From Desertihabitans aurantiacus (GTDB lineage: Bacteria > Actinomycetota > Actinomycetes > Propionibacteriales > Propionibacteriaceae), in NCBI RefSeq assembly GCF_003344635.1, contig NZ_QPKK01000006.1, forward strand, positions 1-41,260: a stretch of DNA of 41,260 nucleotides. The letters are read 5' to 3'. Each line of letters opens with the position of its first letter. Positions within the stretch are counted from its first letter, which is position 1. The position numbers and the translations under genes were made by a program. Positions 16,112 to 23,635 of this stretch are shown piece after piece. The notes beneath the pieces were generated by a model that searched no databases, was not told the DNA's origin, and was given only the letters and a program-made list of their open reading frames with translations.

Positions 16112-16915
16112 ATGAGCACCGCAACGACCTCCCCTCCCTCACTGCCTCAGCCCAGTGACTACTCACCCGTCATCGCCGGCCGGCACGGCGGCAAGAGCGC
16201 CCTGGTCACCGGCGGCGCCCGCGGTATCGGCGCCGGCATCGTGGAGTGGCTCGCGGCGGAGGGCGCCGACGTCACCTTCACCTACGCCTCAGCAGCCGCC
16301 GAGGCCGACGCCCTCGTCGGGCGCATCACCAGCAACGGCGGTACCGCCCGGGGCATCGCCGCCGACAGCAGCGACCGCGAACAGATCCGAGAGGTCATCG
16401 ACCAGGTCGTCGCCCGCGCCGGTCACCTGGACGTCGTGGTGAGCAACGCCGGCGGAGGAACGATGCGACCCGTCGCAGAACTCAGCGACGGCGAGGTCGA
16501 CCGGATGATCGACGTGAACATCCGAGGGACGCTCGACACCGTCCGCTTCAGCCTCCCGCACCTGCGACGCGGCGGGCGAGTCATCACCATCGGCAGCGTC
16601 AGCGCCCACCACTTCCCCAACGACGTCACCTCTCTCTACGGCCTGACCAAGGGCGCAGTGGCCAGCCTCGTGCGCGGGATGTCCCGAGAGCTCGGTCCTC
16701 GCGGGGTCACCATCAACAACGTGCAGCCCGGCCCGGTCGACACCCCGGCCAACCCCGCGGACGGACCGGTGGGCGAGCTCCTGCGCGCTTCGATCTCCGT
16801 CGGGCGGTTCGGCACCGTCGAGGAGGTGGCCTCGCTCGTCTCCTACCTCGCCAGCGACCAGGGCGCCTACATCAACGGCGCATCCTTCGACATCGACGGC
16901 GGCTACAGCGCCTGA
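16112..16915 (+). CDS. SDR family NAD(P)-dependent oxidoreductase
   Basis: 267 residues, classical short-chain dehydrogenase. Coenzyme loop TGGARGIG (33-40), NAG at 112-114, catalytic Ser within GSVSAH (161-166), Tyr176 and Lys180 in YGLTK, and the C-terminal GASFDIDGGYSA that ends most FabG-like members. An N-terminal 25-residue extension precedes the fold. ATG 16112 has GAAAGGAAC upstream. Role: carbonyl reduction or alcohol oxidation of an unknown small molecule. It lies 86 nt after the MazG-like gene on the same strand, so it is probably in the TetR-controlled group. Confidence 0.92.
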   Translation: MSTATTSPPSLPQPSDYSPVIAGRHGGKSALVTGGARGIGAGIVEWLAAEGADVTFTYASAAAEADALVGRITSNGGTARGIAADSSDREQIREVIDQVVARAGHLDVVVSNAGGGTMRPVAELSDGEVDRMIDVNIRGTLDTVRFSLPHLRRGGRVITIGSVSAHHFPNDVTSLYGLTKGAVASLVRGMSRELGPRGVTINNVQPGPVDTPANPADGPVGELLRASISVGRFGTVEEVASLVSYLASDQGAYINGASFDIDGGYSA

Positions 16916-17037
16916 CCGCCAGGTCCTCCCGCACCTGTCACGCCCGCATCACCTCGGCCCCCGGCCCCAGCCAGGTGACCACACGTCGGACACGTCCGTG
17001 ACCGACGAGCCGATCCCCTCCTGAGAGGTCCAGGCCC

Positions 17038-17622
17038 ATGCCTTCCACGCCACACCTGCACGCTGCCGACGAGCCAGAGCTCGTCCGCGCCCCCGCCGTC
17101 ACCTACGCATCCGTCCTCGGAACCGGTGCGCCGGGAACGGACGAGTTCTACCGCAAGAAGGAGCTCATCGGCCACATCGCCCGCCTCCTGACCCACGAGG
17201 ACGCTCCTGCGGTCATCGAGATCCAGTACTGGTACCCCGAGGGATCGGTCCCGGTAGGCATCGCGGACTTCTACAGCGTGAACCCCATCCCCTCGCTGCA
17301 GTACCGCATCCTGGCCACGGTGCCCGAGAGCACCAGCCCCGACCAGCTCACCGCAGCGCACGAGGAAGCCGCCAGCGTCTCCGGGCGCAGCACCGACATC
17401 GTCGAGCTCTTCTCCGTCCCCGAGCACGACGTGGTCCAGGTCATGCACCACGGTCCCTTCTCCGACGAGTTCGACACGCTCGAGCGCCTCGGCCAGTTCG
17501 CCGAGGAGCGAGGGGTAGAGCGCAGCGGCCCACACCACGAGCTGCACCTCGACGGCTTCGCCCGCGACACCCCCCAGACCACGTTGCGCACCATCCTCCG
17601 CGACCCCGTGGCCCGATCCTGA
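17038..17622 (+). CDS. GyrI-like small-molecule-binding domain protein
   Basis: 194 residues. ATG 17038 has GAGAGG about 13 nt upstream. The C-terminal half carries the GyrI-like/SHV-type pattern: VVQVMHHGPFSDEFDTLERLGQFAEERG, then the GPHHELHLDGF strand that ends most members. The N-terminal half has YRKKELIGHIARLL and IEIQYWYPEG. Known GyrI-like domains bind hydrophobic or cyclic compounds, and some hydrolyse them. No DNA-binding domain is attached, so it is a stand-alone binder or hydrolase. It fits a cluster handling an organic compound. Confidence 0.75.
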   Translation: MPSTPHLHAADEPELVRAPAVTYASVLGTGAPGTDEFYRKKELIGHIARLLTHEDAPAVIEIQYWYPEGSVPVGIADFYSVNPIPSLQYRILATVPESTSPDQLTAAHEEAASVSGRSTDIVELFSVPEHDVVQVMHHGPFSDEFDTLERLGQFAEERGVERSGPHHELHLDGFARDTPQTTLRTILRDPVARS

Positions 17623-17834
17623 CACCTCCCGCGCACAACCCACGGGCGATCGTCAGCCGTCTCCGCTGGGGCGGGAACTCGGGCCCCAGGCCCAGCGCCT
17701 GCTGACGCGTCACCACCTAGCCGTCACCCGTTCACCGCATCCCGCGTCAGGTCCAGACCCGCCCGCGCGACCCCTGAGCAACCACCCCGCGTACCACCGA
17801 GCACCACTCACCCCTCACCGAGAGCTGGAGACCC

Positions 17835-18158
17835 ATGCCCACCAAGATCACCGTCACCTACGACAACCCGACCGACCCGGACGCCTTCGAGACGCACTAC
17901 GCCGAGGCCCAGGAACGCCTGGCGGCCGCACTGCCCGGAGCACTGCACCTCGAGACGTCGAAGGTGTGGCCGAAGGAGGACGGCACACCCACGCCGAAGT
18001 ACCGCACGGTCGAGATCTACTTCCCCGACTACGACACCGCCGCGGCGGCCGTCACCACTCCCGCGGCCCAAGCCTTCGTGACCGACGTCTTCCGCCTCGG
18101 CGCACCCGTGACGATGCTGTTCAGCGAGGTACGCACCAGCACCGCGCTCACCCGCTGA
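17835..18158 (+). CDS. EthD domain protein
   Basis: 107 residues, complete EthD/dimeric alpha-beta-barrel. ATG 17835 has GGAG 6 nt upstream. Seen: ITVTYDNPTDPDAFETHYAEAQERLAAALPGAL at the N-terminus and PKYRTVEIYFPDYDTAAAAV in the middle, both typical of EthD proteins (the family of the protein needed for ETBE degradation in Rhodococcus). Such proteins bind small organic compounds as dimers; some act as dehydratases or decarboxylases. There are 212 nt between it and the GyrI-like gene, without a visible terminator. Confidence 0.85.
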   Translation: MPTKITVTYDNPTDPDAFETHYAEAQERLAAALPGALHLETSKVWPKEDGTPTPKYRTVEIYFPDYDTAAAAVTTPAAQAFVTDVFRLGAPVTMLFSEVRTSTALTR

Positions 18159-18300
18159 TCTCCACGACCCAAACCACTGGCGACGGCGTGGACCCTTCCT
18201 CGCTGCCAGCGAGATGTCCGGCAGGCCCCAGTCCACCAGGAGCACTGCACCCCGGACCTACCCGGTCTGCGACACCCTAGTCGGCTTCGCGCCGACCGCT

Positions 18301-18324
18301 TGAGAGCCCCGCCCGGGACTCTCA
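18301..18324. repeat. Hairpin-forming inverted repeat upstream of broken SnoaL gene
   Basis: TGAGAG (18301-18306) pairs with CTCTCA (18319-18324); inside them CCC pairs with GGG across one mismatch. There is no T-run, so it is not a classic terminator. It may be an attenuator or operator between the EthD gene and the next frame. Confidence 0.4.
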
Positions 18325-18343
18325 CCCATGACAAGGAGTTCCC

Positions 18344-18562
18344 ATGACGAGCACCGAGCGGACCCCTGGGAGCGCCAGCTCCACCGCGGGTACTGACGCC
18401 ACCACCACAGCCGGCAGCACGGCCAGCGCTGAAGACCTGACCGCCGTCATCCAGCAGTGGAGCGAGGCCTCCAACGCTCACGACCGGTCTCGGTACCTGG
18501 CCTTCTTCACCGAAGATGCCGTCCTCGACGACCCCTCCGTGCCCATCAGTCGGGAGTGCTGA
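18344..18562 (+). pseudogene. SnoaL-like (NTF2-fold) protein, truncated after the first helix-strand unit
   Basis: AAGGAG precedes ATG 18344 by 6 nt, so it was a real gene. After a Ser/Thr-rich 28-residue lead, the stretch VIQQWSEASNAHDRSRYLAF followed by FTEDAVLDDPSV is the standard N-terminal start of a SnoaL/NTF2 domain. Homology stops at about 18540; the remaining six residues run into the 3' end of the opposite tetR gene and hit a stop. A whole domain would need about 100 more residues. This marks a deletion or recombination joint at about 18540-18560. Confidence 0.72.
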
Positions 18563-19172
18563 GCGATATCGAGCTCGGTGAGGTCGTGGAGGGCGGGATG
18601 AGGTAGCCCAGGACGGTGCGTCGGAGCTCGCTGCGTCGCGACCGTCCTGACTCGGCGTTGAGGAAGATCGCGTCGACGATCGACTGCAGCCAGGATGCGC
18701 TCTGGGTCGGGTCCAGGGTGGGGTCGATGGCACCGTGGTCGATTCCTCGGGCGATCAGGGTCGCCAGGCCCTCGTTCACGGTCTGGGCGGTTCGTGCGAC
18801 GACCCCCATCAGCTCCGCGTCGTGCTCGACCCGACGCAGGAGCTCGACGACGAGGCCCGAGGCCCCCGGTTCGTCCGCCTGCTGCGCGAGCTCGTCCACG
18901 ATGGCCAGGATCGCCGCGAGTGGATCTGTCGCGTCGGCGTGGCGCGCGACGAGCGCCTGCGTGGCCGGCAGGTCCCGTTCGAACACTGCTCGGAACAGCG
19001 TGGCCTTGTCGGTGAAGTAGTAGAAGATGCTCGCGGGGCTGGTCCCGATCGCGGCTGCGATCTGCGCGACGCTGGTGCGCTCGTATCCCTGAGTGCCGAA
19101 CAGTCGGCCGGCTTCGATGGCGATCTGCTCGCGCTTCCGCGCGATCCGCTCCGGGTCTGATCGGCCGACCAT
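18546..19172 (-). CDS. TetR/AcrR family transcriptional regulator
   Basis: 208 residues. N-terminal helix-turn-helix ARKREQIAIEAGRLFGTQGY, ERTSVAQIAAAIGTSPASIFYYFTDKATLF is textbook TetR. The C-terminal domain is Leu/Ala-rich with a long helix (LAAILAIVDELAQQ). The last 15 or so residues (Pro/Ser/Thr-rich) read through the recombination joint shared with the broken SnoaL gene, so the original C-terminus may have been different. ATG 19172 begins 2 nt after the stop of the glycoside-hydrolase-like gene, making it the last gene of a three-gene operon with a palindromic operator at 21377-21398. Confidence 0.9.
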   Translation of the reverse strand: MVGRSDPERIARKREQIAIEAGRLFGTQGYERTSVAQIAAAIGTSPASIFYYFTDKATLFRAVFERDLPATQALVARHADATDPLAAILAIVDELAQQADEPGASGLVVELLRRVEHDAELMGVVARTAQTVNEGLATLIARGIDHGAIDPTLDPTQSASWLQSIVDAIFLNAESGRSRRSELRRTVLGYLIPPSTTSPSSISLSTPD

Positions 19173-19174
19173 GA

Positions 19175-20155
19175 TCAGCGCCCCTCTCGGGATGCGATCG
19201 CGGCGAACCGTCCGGCGACGGCGTCAAACGCCTGTTTGCGCTGGGGTTCTCCACCGTTGCCGTCGGTGCAGACGAGTCCGAATCCCGCTTTGTCGAGGTC
19301 ATGGGCGGGATCAGTGCGACGTGGGTAGTCCGGCATGGCGTAGGTGAAGACGAAGCAGCCGTGGACGTCTTCGGCGTCGTAGAGGTCGATGAGCTCAGTC
19401 AGATACGTGGCCTGCACGGACTCGTCGCGCGCGACGTCACCACGGATCCTCGGCGGATCGGAGAACCAGTCGACGACCTGGAAGGAGCCCGCGCCCCTGT
19501 CATCTGCTCCGGCGAAGGCTCCGCATCCGAACTCGGTGATGAGCAGAGGCGGTTCGTGGTCTGTCGCGAGCCTACGCACCTGCTCGCGGTAGCCGGCACG
19601 GTTGCCTGCCGACCGGTAGAGGCTCACCCCGACGAAGTCGAACAGCGTCCAGTCGACGTCCTCCCATGCGGCGGCGGCGTAGCCGAGCGGGCCATCGAAG
19701 TTCTCACGGGCGACGGCTGCTGCCCGGGCGAGCAGTGCTTCGAGGCGTCGGCGGACTCGACGTCGCAGCAGGCGTCGGAGCCGCAGCACCACCTGGAGGC
19801 GGATGAACGAACGGGGGCCCGGGACGACGCCGGCAACCGTGTGGGAGAACTCGCTCCCCACCAGGAGCGTGATCGAGTCCGGGTGCTGACCCCGGATCGT
19901 CCCGGCCCGTCGGGCCACGTCGGCGAGCCGGTGCAGCATCGCGTCTGGGCGCAGGTCCGTGGCGTCGGGTCGCAGGTAGACCTCCAGACCGAGTCCCACG
20001 GCGATCTGCGCGCACGAGACCAGGCGGTCGATGTCGGCGCCGACCAGCATGACGGCGTTGCAGTGGAGCCCTTCGACGATCGCCGTGAGATCGCGGCGGG
20101 CATCGTCGACTTGGGCGCTGTCGACGAGATAGGAGACCCCACGCACCCTGAGCAT
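19175..20155 (-). CDS. Glycoside-hydrolase-like TIM-barrel protein
   Basis: 326 residues from ATG 20155, overlapping the stop of the DUF418 gene by one base (TGATG). No signal peptide, so it is probably cytoplasmic. The pattern resembles clan GH-A glycosidases: RGVSYLVD at the first strand, NAVMLVGADIDRL, GLEVYLRPD, then two acidic residues at strand ends placed as acid/base (Glu102 in LVGSEFSH) and nucleophile (Glu208 in LLITEFGCGAF). From memory, related actinobacterial proteins are sometimes labelled abortive infection protein or endo-galactanase, with weak support. The substrate is unknown. A polyarginine stretch (residues 127-137) is odd for a glycosidase. Confidence 0.65.
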   Translation of the reverse strand: MLRVRGVSYLVDSAQVDDARRDLTAIVEGLHCNAVMLVGADIDRLVSCAQIAVGLGLEVYLRPDATDLRPDAMLHRLADVARRAGTIRGQHPDSITLLVGSEFSHTVAGVVPGPRSFIRLQVVLRLRRLLRRRVRRRLEALLARAAAVARENFDGPLGYAAAAWEDVDWTLFDFVGVSLYRSAGNRAGYREQVRRLATDHEPPLLITEFGCGAFAGADDRGAGSFQVVDWFSDPPRIRGDVARDESVQATYLTELIDLYDAEDVHGCFVFTYAMPDYPRRTDPAHDLDKAGFGLVCTDGNGGEPQRKQAFDAVAGRFAAIASREGR

Positions 20156-21294
20156 CACACCACCTCCACAGAGGGTCGTCCGTAGGTCAGACGACGCACC
20201 AAGGACTCGAACGGTCCGCGGTGCCCTCGGCGGTCCAGCTGGTCGGCGAGGACCACGGTGCTCAGCCACACCACGATGGCGAGGGGAGCGGTCGAAGCGA
20301 TGTTGAGGGCATCGGACAGGTCGAGCAGGAACGGGGTGAAGACCACGGCCCACACCAGCGACTGCACGAGATAGCACGTCATCGATCGTTGACCAGTGGC
20401 TGCAAGAGCGCGGACCACGGGGCCGCGGCGAGCGGAGATCCCGTCGGCGACGAGGGCGAGGAGCGCTGCGTACCCGAACCCGCCCAGGACACCGGTCGCG
20501 GTGTGCATCGCACCGGCCATCGCGAGGTCGGCCCCCTCGGGAACAGCCGTGACACCCGCGACCGCCAGGGCGACCGGCTGCGCACCGACGATCGCGAGCC
20601 CGATGCCTGCGACCGCGACCAGCCTCAGCAGGCGCCGGCGCGCCGCCGGCTGTTCGAGCAGCCGAGGTCGACCGGCGCACACACCCACGAGGAAGGGGCA
20701 GACGAAGCCGATGGGCCCCGCCAAGGCGACCGTCATCACGTCCCCGGCACGGGCGATCAGCATCGACGGCACGTCAGTCGGCAGGAACGACCCTCCGGGT
20801 CCCTCGGTGCTGAACCCGCCCGGGAGCGACACCACGGCGAAGAACGCGGTGGCGATCGCGAGCAGCCAGGCGTCCCGCCAGAACACCGCCCACGCTCCGA
20901 CGAGCAGCAGCACCCCGTACGCCGCCAAGATGTCTCCCGAGAAGAACAAGAAGCCGTCGAGCACCCCGACGGCTACCAGCACGCCGCTGCGACGCCACAG
21001 CAGTCGACGAGTCGCAGGGCGGCCCGAGGCGGCGTTCCGCCGCACGATGTGCGCCACCCCGTAGCCGAACAGCAGCGCGAACATCGGGTACGACCGGCCG
21101 TCGACCACGGTGGCGACCAACCACGCCACCGCTCGATCCACCGCGGACCCACCCAGCGGAAAGCCCCCCAGGTAGGCGCCACCACGCAGGAAGTAGTGCG
21201 CGTTCCCGAGGGCGATGAACAGCAGCATCACACCGCGGGCGAGATCAGGCCCCAAGGCTCTCTCGACCAGCGTGGTCGGGCGGACAGCGCTCAT
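20155..21294 (-). CDS. DUF418 family membrane protein
   Basis: 379 residues from ATG 21294. About ten membrane helices. DUF418 marks: the LGPDLARGVMLLFIALGN opening, FALLFGYGV after helix 2, and in the last third the ALAATGQRSMTCYLVQSLVW signature of the DUF418 C-terminal domain. Function is unknown for the family; it is related to acyltransferase-3-like membrane proteins, so modification of an envelope glycan or lipid is one guess. A TTG start at 21393 is also open, but it would place the operator (21377-21398) inside the gene, so I prefer 21294. It is the first gene of the DUF418, hydrolase-like, tetR operon. Confidence 0.83.
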   Translation of the reverse strand: MSAVRPTTLVERALGPDLARGVMLLFIALGNAHYFLRGGAYLGGFPLGGSAVDRAVAWLVATVVDGRSYPMFALLFGYGVAHIVRRNAASGRPATRRLLWRRSGVLVAVGVLDGFLFFSGDILAAYGVLLLVGAWAVFWRDAWLLAIATAFFAVVSLPGGFSTEGPGGSFLPTDVPSMLIARAGDVMTVALAGPIGFVCPFLVGVCAGRPRLLEQPAARRRLLRLVAVAGIGLAIVGAQPVALAVAGVTAVPEGADLAMAGAMHTATGVLGGFGYAALLALVADGISARRGPVVRALAATGQRSMTCYLVQSLVWAVVFTPFLLDLSDALNIASTAPLAIVVWLSTVVLADQLDRRGHRGPFESLVRRLTYGRPSVEVV

Positions 21295-21376
21295 CAGCCG
21301 CGCTCGGCCAGACGGTCGCAAGCGATCACTCCTCCCCGACTGCGGCCAACTCCTCCTCGACCCGAGCCTGGCATCG

Positions 21377-21398
21377 TTTGTCTGATCGGTCAATCAAA
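21377..21398. promoter_or_regulatory. 22-bp dyad, candidate TetR operator of the DUF418 operon
   Basis: TTTG at one end and CAAA at the other; the two 11-bp halves, TTTGTCTGATC and GGTCAATCAAA, pair at 8 of 11 positions. It is AT-rich against a GC-rich background and lies about 80 nt before the DUF418 start. It is probably bound by the TetR encoded at the end of the operon. Confidence 0.6.
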
Positions 21399-21803
21399 AG
21401 ATCGAGAGGTTCGGGACGGGGCGACTGTCAGCGGTCGGCTCATCGACCACATCGACGCCCCCACCATGCGGACCAGCTCGGCGGTCGCCGCCGTAGGGAT
21501 CGGGGTCGTCGTGATCGCCCCGACCTCGCCGTGGCCGCCGCCGGACTGCTGCTCTGGGGCTCGGCGCCCAGGGAGCGCCGTTCTCCGGCCGCCCGGCGGC
21601 CGCATCTCGTCTGCTCAGTGGCGGTTGTTCATGAGCCAGCCGTCCGGACGTCCCTGTCACCGCCATGGCATGTCGACCTGTCCGGAGGTCACCCCGGATA
21701 GCCGTCGTGTTCATGCCAACCCGATCCAGGACCATGTGACGGCTTGACCCGGGTGTCTGTCTGCGCTGCCTCGGTGGTGGGGCTCAGGGCTAGGTGGTGG
21801 GGC
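21399..21803. other. Gap without a convincing gene, about 400 nt
   Basis: Two adjoining frames around 21465-21580 encode short hydrophobic segments (AVAAVGIGVVVIA, then LAVAAAGLLLWGSA after a frame change). They could be the worn remains of a membrane-protein gene, but nothing identifies it. A 17-bp direct repeat closes the gap. Confidence 0.3.
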
Positions 21804-21809
21804 TCAGGG
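21773..21809. repeat. Tandem 20-bp duplication at the 3' end of a membrane-protein gene
   Basis: GGTGGTGGGGCTCAGGG occurs at 21773-21789 and 21793-21809. The second copy includes the stop codon of the gene ending at 21804, so the end of that gene was copied once beyond its stop. Confidence 0.8.
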
Positions 21810-22457
21810 GATGTGGCGGCGGACGGCGTCGGCGAAGACGCGGGGATCGTCCACGGCCAGGTGCACCCGGACGACGGTGACCGGGCCCTGGGGCAGCTGG
21901 AGGGTGACGGGGCGCTCGAGGGCGATCTCGATGTCGGTACGTCCCTCGACCACGTGGTGCAGGGTCTGCTGCTCGGGTGCGCCGCTGAGGCAGAAGGTGG
22001 GCGCGTCGGGGACCCGGCGCCGGCGTGGTGTCACCGAGCGGATCACCTCCCAGGGTAGGTCGAGGTCGACCTCGCCGCCGTTGCGGAGCCGGATGCCTGC
22101 AGGGCCGACCGCGTGCGGTCGGGTGACGTAGCCCAGCAGCATGCCCAGCATGAACAGCACTCCCCAGATCCCGAGGACCAGCAGGGGGAACCGGATCCAG
22201 GGCCAGTCGTGGGTGATCAGGTCGACCGCGACCACCTCGACCACGCTCACGCACAGGAACGCCACCAGCGTCCCCCGGAACGATGCGTCGTAGCGGATCC
22301 CGGTGGCGCCGGGCGGCACCGAGGGCCGCCGGGCCAGGACTCGGGCGATGCTGGCCCAGCCGGCAGCCTCCATCCCGGTGGCGCGCTTGAGCAGGTACCG
22401 GCCACGGGGGCCGGGGCTGGGAACCGGCCGCACCCCGGTCGTCGTCGTGGTGCTCAC
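21804..22457 (-). CDS. Two-helix membrane protein of unknown function
   Basis: 217 residues. I do not recognise the family. Seen: a basic N-terminal 60 residues, two adjacent hydrophobic helices (about residues 62-82 and 89-112, GTLVAFLCVSVVEVVAVDL and FPLLVLGIWGVLFMLGMLLG), then a soluble domain rich in beta-like strands ending at residue 217. ATG 22457 overlaps the marR stop by 4 nt (ATGA), so it is translated with the regulator. The layout recalls PH-domain-like bacterial membrane proteins, but that is only a guess. Confidence 0.75.
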   Translation of the reverse strand: MSTTTTTGVRPVPSPGPRGRYLLKRATGMEAAGWASIARVLARRPSVPPGATGIRYDASFRGTLVAFLCVSVVEVVAVDLITHDWPWIRFPLLVLGIWGVLFMLGMLLGYVTRPHAVGPAGIRLRNGGEVDLDLPWEVIRSVTPRRRRVPDAPTFCLSGAPEQQTLHHVVEGRTDIEIALERPVTLQLPQGPVTVVRVHLAVDDPRVFADAVRRHIP

Positions 22458-22894
22458 GGCTGCTCCGCCGCGATCAGGGCTGTCACCCGTTCCACGACCT
22501 CGGCCAGCTGGTTCCCGAGCTGGTCGCGCTCCTCGGGGTCGAGGTGGCCGAACAGCTGCCCGGCCAGCTGCACGTGGGAGTCAGCCATGGCGTGGAGCAG
22601 GTCGACGGCCTTCGGGGTCAGCTCGACCAGCACCGCACGGCGGTCGGTGGGGTGGTCCCGGCGCAGCACGTGACCGGCGGCGACGAGCTCGTCGACCAGG
22701 GTGGTGATGTGGCGCGGGCTGTGCCCGAGCGCGGCGGCCAGGTCGCGTTGCTTGGCCGGGCCGCCGTGGTGCAGGGTCCACAGGAGGTGGGCTCGTGGGG
22801 TGGTCAGGCCGTGTCGGCTGAGGACGCCGGTCATGTCGGTGGCGAGGGCGTCGGTGAGCGCCAGCAGTGTGTCGAGCAGCTGCTCGTTTCTCAC
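22454..22894 (-). CDS. MarR family transcriptional regulator
   Basis: 146 residues from GTG 22894, with GGAAGGA 8 nt upstream. Winged-helix region: LTTPRAHLLWTLHHGGPAKQRDLAAALGHSPRHITTLVDELVAAGHV, then the wing with HPTDRRAVLVELT (conserved DRR). It lies 30 nt after the GAP-family transporter gene and overlaps the next gene. It probably represses this operon from the AT-rich dyad at 23613-23635. No Cys is present, so sensing is likely by ligand binding. Confidence 0.92.
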   Translation of the reverse strand: MRNEQLLDTLLALTDALATDMTGVLSRHGLTTPRAHLLWTLHHGGPAKQRDLAAALGHSPRHITTLVDELVAAGHVLRRDHPTDRRAVLVELTPKAVDLLHAMADSHVQLAGQLFGHLDPEERDQLGNQLAEVVERVTALIAAEQP

Positions 22895-22924
22895 GGGGCG
22901 GTCCTTCCTGCGGCGGTAGGTGGG

Positions 22925-23584
22925 CTAGACGACGAGGGCGACGGCAGCCGAAGCGGTGGCGGCGAGGGTGAAGCCGACCGCCAGGGGGATGCTGCGACGA
23001 GCCACCCCGGACAGGAAGCGGTCGGTGATGCGCTGCATCCCGGCCCGCACCCGGGCACCGCGACGGGCCCCCAGCAGGAGGAGCGCCGCCACAGGCAGGG
23101 CGTAGAGGACGGTGTAACCACACAGCGCCAGCACCCCCACATGGGTGTCGAGGTCGGCCGCCACCAGGCGCTCGACGGCCAGGAACAGCGGGAAGGCGTT
23201 GGGCAGGTCCGCCACGGTGGCCGCCACCCCGATCGGCGCGGCCGTGAGCGGGCTGAACCACCCCGGCAGCAGGAACGGCTTGCGCGGTCGGTCCCGCAGC
23301 CGCTTGTAGGCCAGGAAGAGCAGCCACAGCGCCAGCAGCGCGAAGGTGCCCCGGCGTAGCCACCGCGCCATGTCCGACACCACCGCCTCAGCCGCCGAGG
23401 CACCGGTGTACAGGGCGACGGCCAGACCGAGGAAGGCCAGCACGGCACCCACCGCGTACGCGACACCGGCCCGTACCGGATCCCGCGCACTCAGCAGCAC
23501 CACCATGACGATGAACAGCGTCGAGGTGTTGAGCGAGTCCAGCAACGCCAGACCCGCGAGCGCGATCACCAGTTCGCTGCGCAC
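22925..23584 (-). CDS. GAP family (Sap/LysE-like) membrane transporter
   Basis: 219 residues with about six membrane helices. N-terminal ELVIALAGLALLDSLNTSTL, the middle LRRGTFALLALWLLFLAYKRLRDRPRKP loop and the AATVADLPNAFPLF helix match the GAP/Sap family (sulfolipid-1-addressing protein) of actinobacteria, which is related to LysE exporters. Known member: mycobacterial Sap helps move a glycolipid across the membrane. The substrate here is unknown; a lipid or amphiphile is reasonable. GTG 23584 has GGGAGGTGGG about 9 nt upstream. It is the first gene of the GAP, marR, membrane-protein operon. Confidence 0.85.
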   Translation of the reverse strand: MRSELVIALAGLALLDSLNTSTLFIVMVVLLSARDPVRAGVAYAVGAVLAFLGLAVALYTGASAAEAVVSDMARWLRRGTFALLALWLLFLAYKRLRDRPRKPFLLPGWFSPLTAAPIGVAATVADLPNAFPLFLAVERLVAADLDTHVGVLALCGYTVLYALPVAALLLLGARRGARVRAGMQRITDRFLSGVARRSIPLAVGFTLAATASAAVALVV

Positions 23585-23612
23585 GTCACACCCACCTCCC
23601 AGCCCACCGGCT

Positions 23613-23635
23613 TATTGTGAGCATACAACACTATA
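23613..23635. promoter_or_regulatory. AT-rich dyad, candidate MarR operator before the GAP-family gene
   Basis: Outer arms TATTGTG (23613-23619) and CACTATA (23629-23635), with an inner TTGT-N6-ACAA (23615-23628), the usual core of MarR sites. It lies 29 nt upstream of the GTG at 23584, over the expected -10 region. Confidence 0.62.

Noticed and set aside
18301-18324. Inverted repeat as a terminator of the EthD unit
   Set aside because: Lies 140 nt after the stop and has no T-run; listed only as a repeat.
21295-21393. TTG 21393 as start of the DUF418 gene
   Set aside because: It would bury the candidate operator in the coding region and add a basic, polar 33-residue lead unlike the family start.
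21378-21701. Plus-strand frame divergent from the DUF418 gene
   Set aside because: Arg/Pro-rich translation, start codon inside the dyad, no ribosome binding site or recognisable domain.
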